NCBI GenBank assembly: GCA_023416335.1
Contig: JAEZHY010000218.1
Coordinates: 1-7,490 of the forward strand
DNA from: Pseudomonadota bacterium
GTDB taxonomy: Bacteria; Desulfobacterota; Syntrophobacteria; Syntrophobacterales; Syntrophobacteraceae
Reading direction: 5' to 3'
Length of the DNA stretch: 7,490 bases
Below, one piece after another: positions 6,724 through 7,490 of the stretch; the first letter of the stretch is position 1, and each line of letters opens with the position of its first letter. Made by a program: the position numbers and the translations under genes. The notes under the pieces are model-generated. The model was given only the letters and a program-made list of their open reading frames with translations, searched no databases and was not told the origin of the DNA.

Positions 6724-7490
6724 ATGGAAAACGTATTTCGCTTGCGCCGCTCGATAATTTCCGTCCCTGCCAACAGGGAAAAGATGGTAAACAAGGCATT
6801 CTCCCTTGATACCGACGTGATAATGCTCGACCTCGAAGACAGTGTGCCCGTGACCGAGAAGGAAGAAGCCCGCAAGCGGGTTGTATCGGCTTTCAGGGAG
6901 CAGGATTGGAAGGGAAAGGTGAGGGCGTACAGGATAAACTCCATGGATACGCCCTTTGCTTACAGGGACATAATTGATATAGTCGAGGGCGCGGGCGAGT
7001 TTATTGACGTGATCGTCGTGCCCAAGGTGGAAGATCCGGCCGAAATCAAGGCGATCGACTATTTCCTGACCCAGATAGAAAAGAGGATGGGATTCAATCG
7101 CCGTATCGGGCTTGAGGCGTCCGTCGAAACCGCGGCGGGAATGCTGAGGGCGGGGGAAATCGCTTTCAGTTCCGATCGCCTGGAGGCCTTGGTGTTTGGG
7201 GTCGCCGATTATGGGGCTTCGCTCACTATGATGAGCAAGGGCATAAGCGGACATGGCGATAAAGAAGATTTTTATCCGGGGCACAGGTGGCATTTTCCGC
7301 TCAGTCGCATGGCTATGGCGGCAAAGGCGGCCGGTCTGGCGGCAATAGACGCTCCTTACGGCGACTACAAGGACCCGGAAGGTCTGAAGCGGTCCTGCAT
7401 TATGAGCGCCGCTCTCGGGTTTGACGGGAAATGGGTGATCCACCCGGACCAGATCGCCATAATCAATGAACTCTATACACCCTCCCAGGA
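6724..7490 (+). CDS. HpcH/HpaI-family acyl-CoA lyase (CitE / malyl-CoA lyase-like), 5' part
   Basis: This is a metal-dependent TIM-barrel lyase of the citrate lyase beta / malyl-CoA lyase family, which splits or forms 3-hydroxyacyl-CoAs such as malyl-CoA, citramalyl-CoA or citryl-CoA. The 255 complete codons show RRS at 8-10, LDLEDSV at 35-41, Arg70 in YRIN (substrate carboxylate contact in the family), Glu135 in VETAAG and Asp162 in GVADYG. The last two are the expected Mg ligands, with the same 27-residue spacing as Glu141/Asp168 recalled for malyl-CoA lyase. Further on are GHRWHFPLSR, AIDAPYGDYKD and GFDGKWVIHP, typical of the C-terminal barrel half. The gene runs off the window; families of this type are about 300-345 residues. 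The ATG at 6724 has GGAG (6714-6717) 6 nt upstream; an in-frame ATG at 6712 overlaps that site and has none of its own. No citD or citF is seen nearby, so a stand-alone acyl-CoA lyase is more likely than citrate lyase. The exact substrate cannot be told. Confidence 0.85.
   Translation, partial: MENVFRLRRSIISVPANREKMVNKAFSLDTDVIMLDLEDSVPVTEKEEARKRVVSAFREQDWKGKVRAYRINSMDTPFAYRDIIDIVEGAGEFIDVIVVPKVEDPAEIKAIDYFLTQIEKRMGFNRRIGLEASVETAAGMLRAGEIAFSSDRLEALVFGVADYGASLTMMSKGISGHGDKEDFYPGHRWHFPLSRMAMAAKAAGLAAIDAPYGDYKDPEGLKRSCIMSAALGFDGKWVIHPDQIAIINELYTPSQ

Noticed and set aside
1..7490. CRISPR arrays, rRNA, complete tRNA genes, or transposase genes
   Set aside because: No regularly spaced direct repeats, no RNA gene signatures and no transposase motifs were seen; the only repeats are the palindromic elements described.

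Overview
The window carries the end of a bacterial Wood-Ljungdahl (acetyl-CoA pathway) gene cluster followed by two central-carbon genes, all on the + strand. The host is very probably a strict anaerobe that makes or splits acetyl-CoA through CO dehydrogenase/acetyl-CoA synthase. GC-rich codon use, the bacterial form of the pathway, a corrinoid methyltransferase with an extra C-terminal segment, and GTCATTCCGGC-type dispersed palindromes would suit a deltaproteobacterial (Desulfobacterota-like) sulfate reducer or syntroph. That placement is inference only.

Layout. 1-741: C-terminal 246 codons of acetyl-CoA synthase (acsB), with all six A-cluster cysteines. 742-897: a spacer with a strong GC-rich stem-loop. 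898-2250: acsC, large subunit of the corrinoid/iron-sulfur protein. 2251-2340: a spacer filled by a long imperfect palindrome. 2341-3225: acsE-type methyltetrahydrofolate:corrinoid methyltransferase. 3226-3550: gene-free, AT- and pyrimidine-rich, starting with a REP-like hairpin and containing a good sigma-70 promoter. 3551-6337: ppdK, pyruvate phosphate dikinase. 6338-6723: gene-free, with several hairpins, a 128-bp two-hairpin repeat element of the same family as the one before ppdK, and a leader in which one segment has two competing pairing partners. 6724 to the end: 5' part of a CitE/malyl-CoA lyase-like gene (HpcH/HpaI family), cut by the window edge.

How the genes fit together. AcsE moves the methyl group of methyl-tetrahydrofolate onto the cobalt of the corrinoid protein (AcsC with its partner AcsD). 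That protein hands it to the A-cluster of AcsB, which joins it with CO and CoA to give acetyl-CoA, or runs the reverse. PpdK links pyruvate to PEP, the step an autotroph needs to go from acetyl-CoA via pyruvate into gluconeogenesis. The lyase family makes or cleaves acyl-CoAs such as malyl-CoA or citramalyl-CoA, again with acetyl-CoA as a product or substrate. The three acs genes look like one transcription unit; ppdK and the lyase look separately expressed.

Nothing here is a clearly new gene system. The items most worth a second look are the switch-like leader of the lyase, the repeat elements flanking ppdK, the two extra cysteines at the A-cluster, and the absence of acsD between acsC and acsE.
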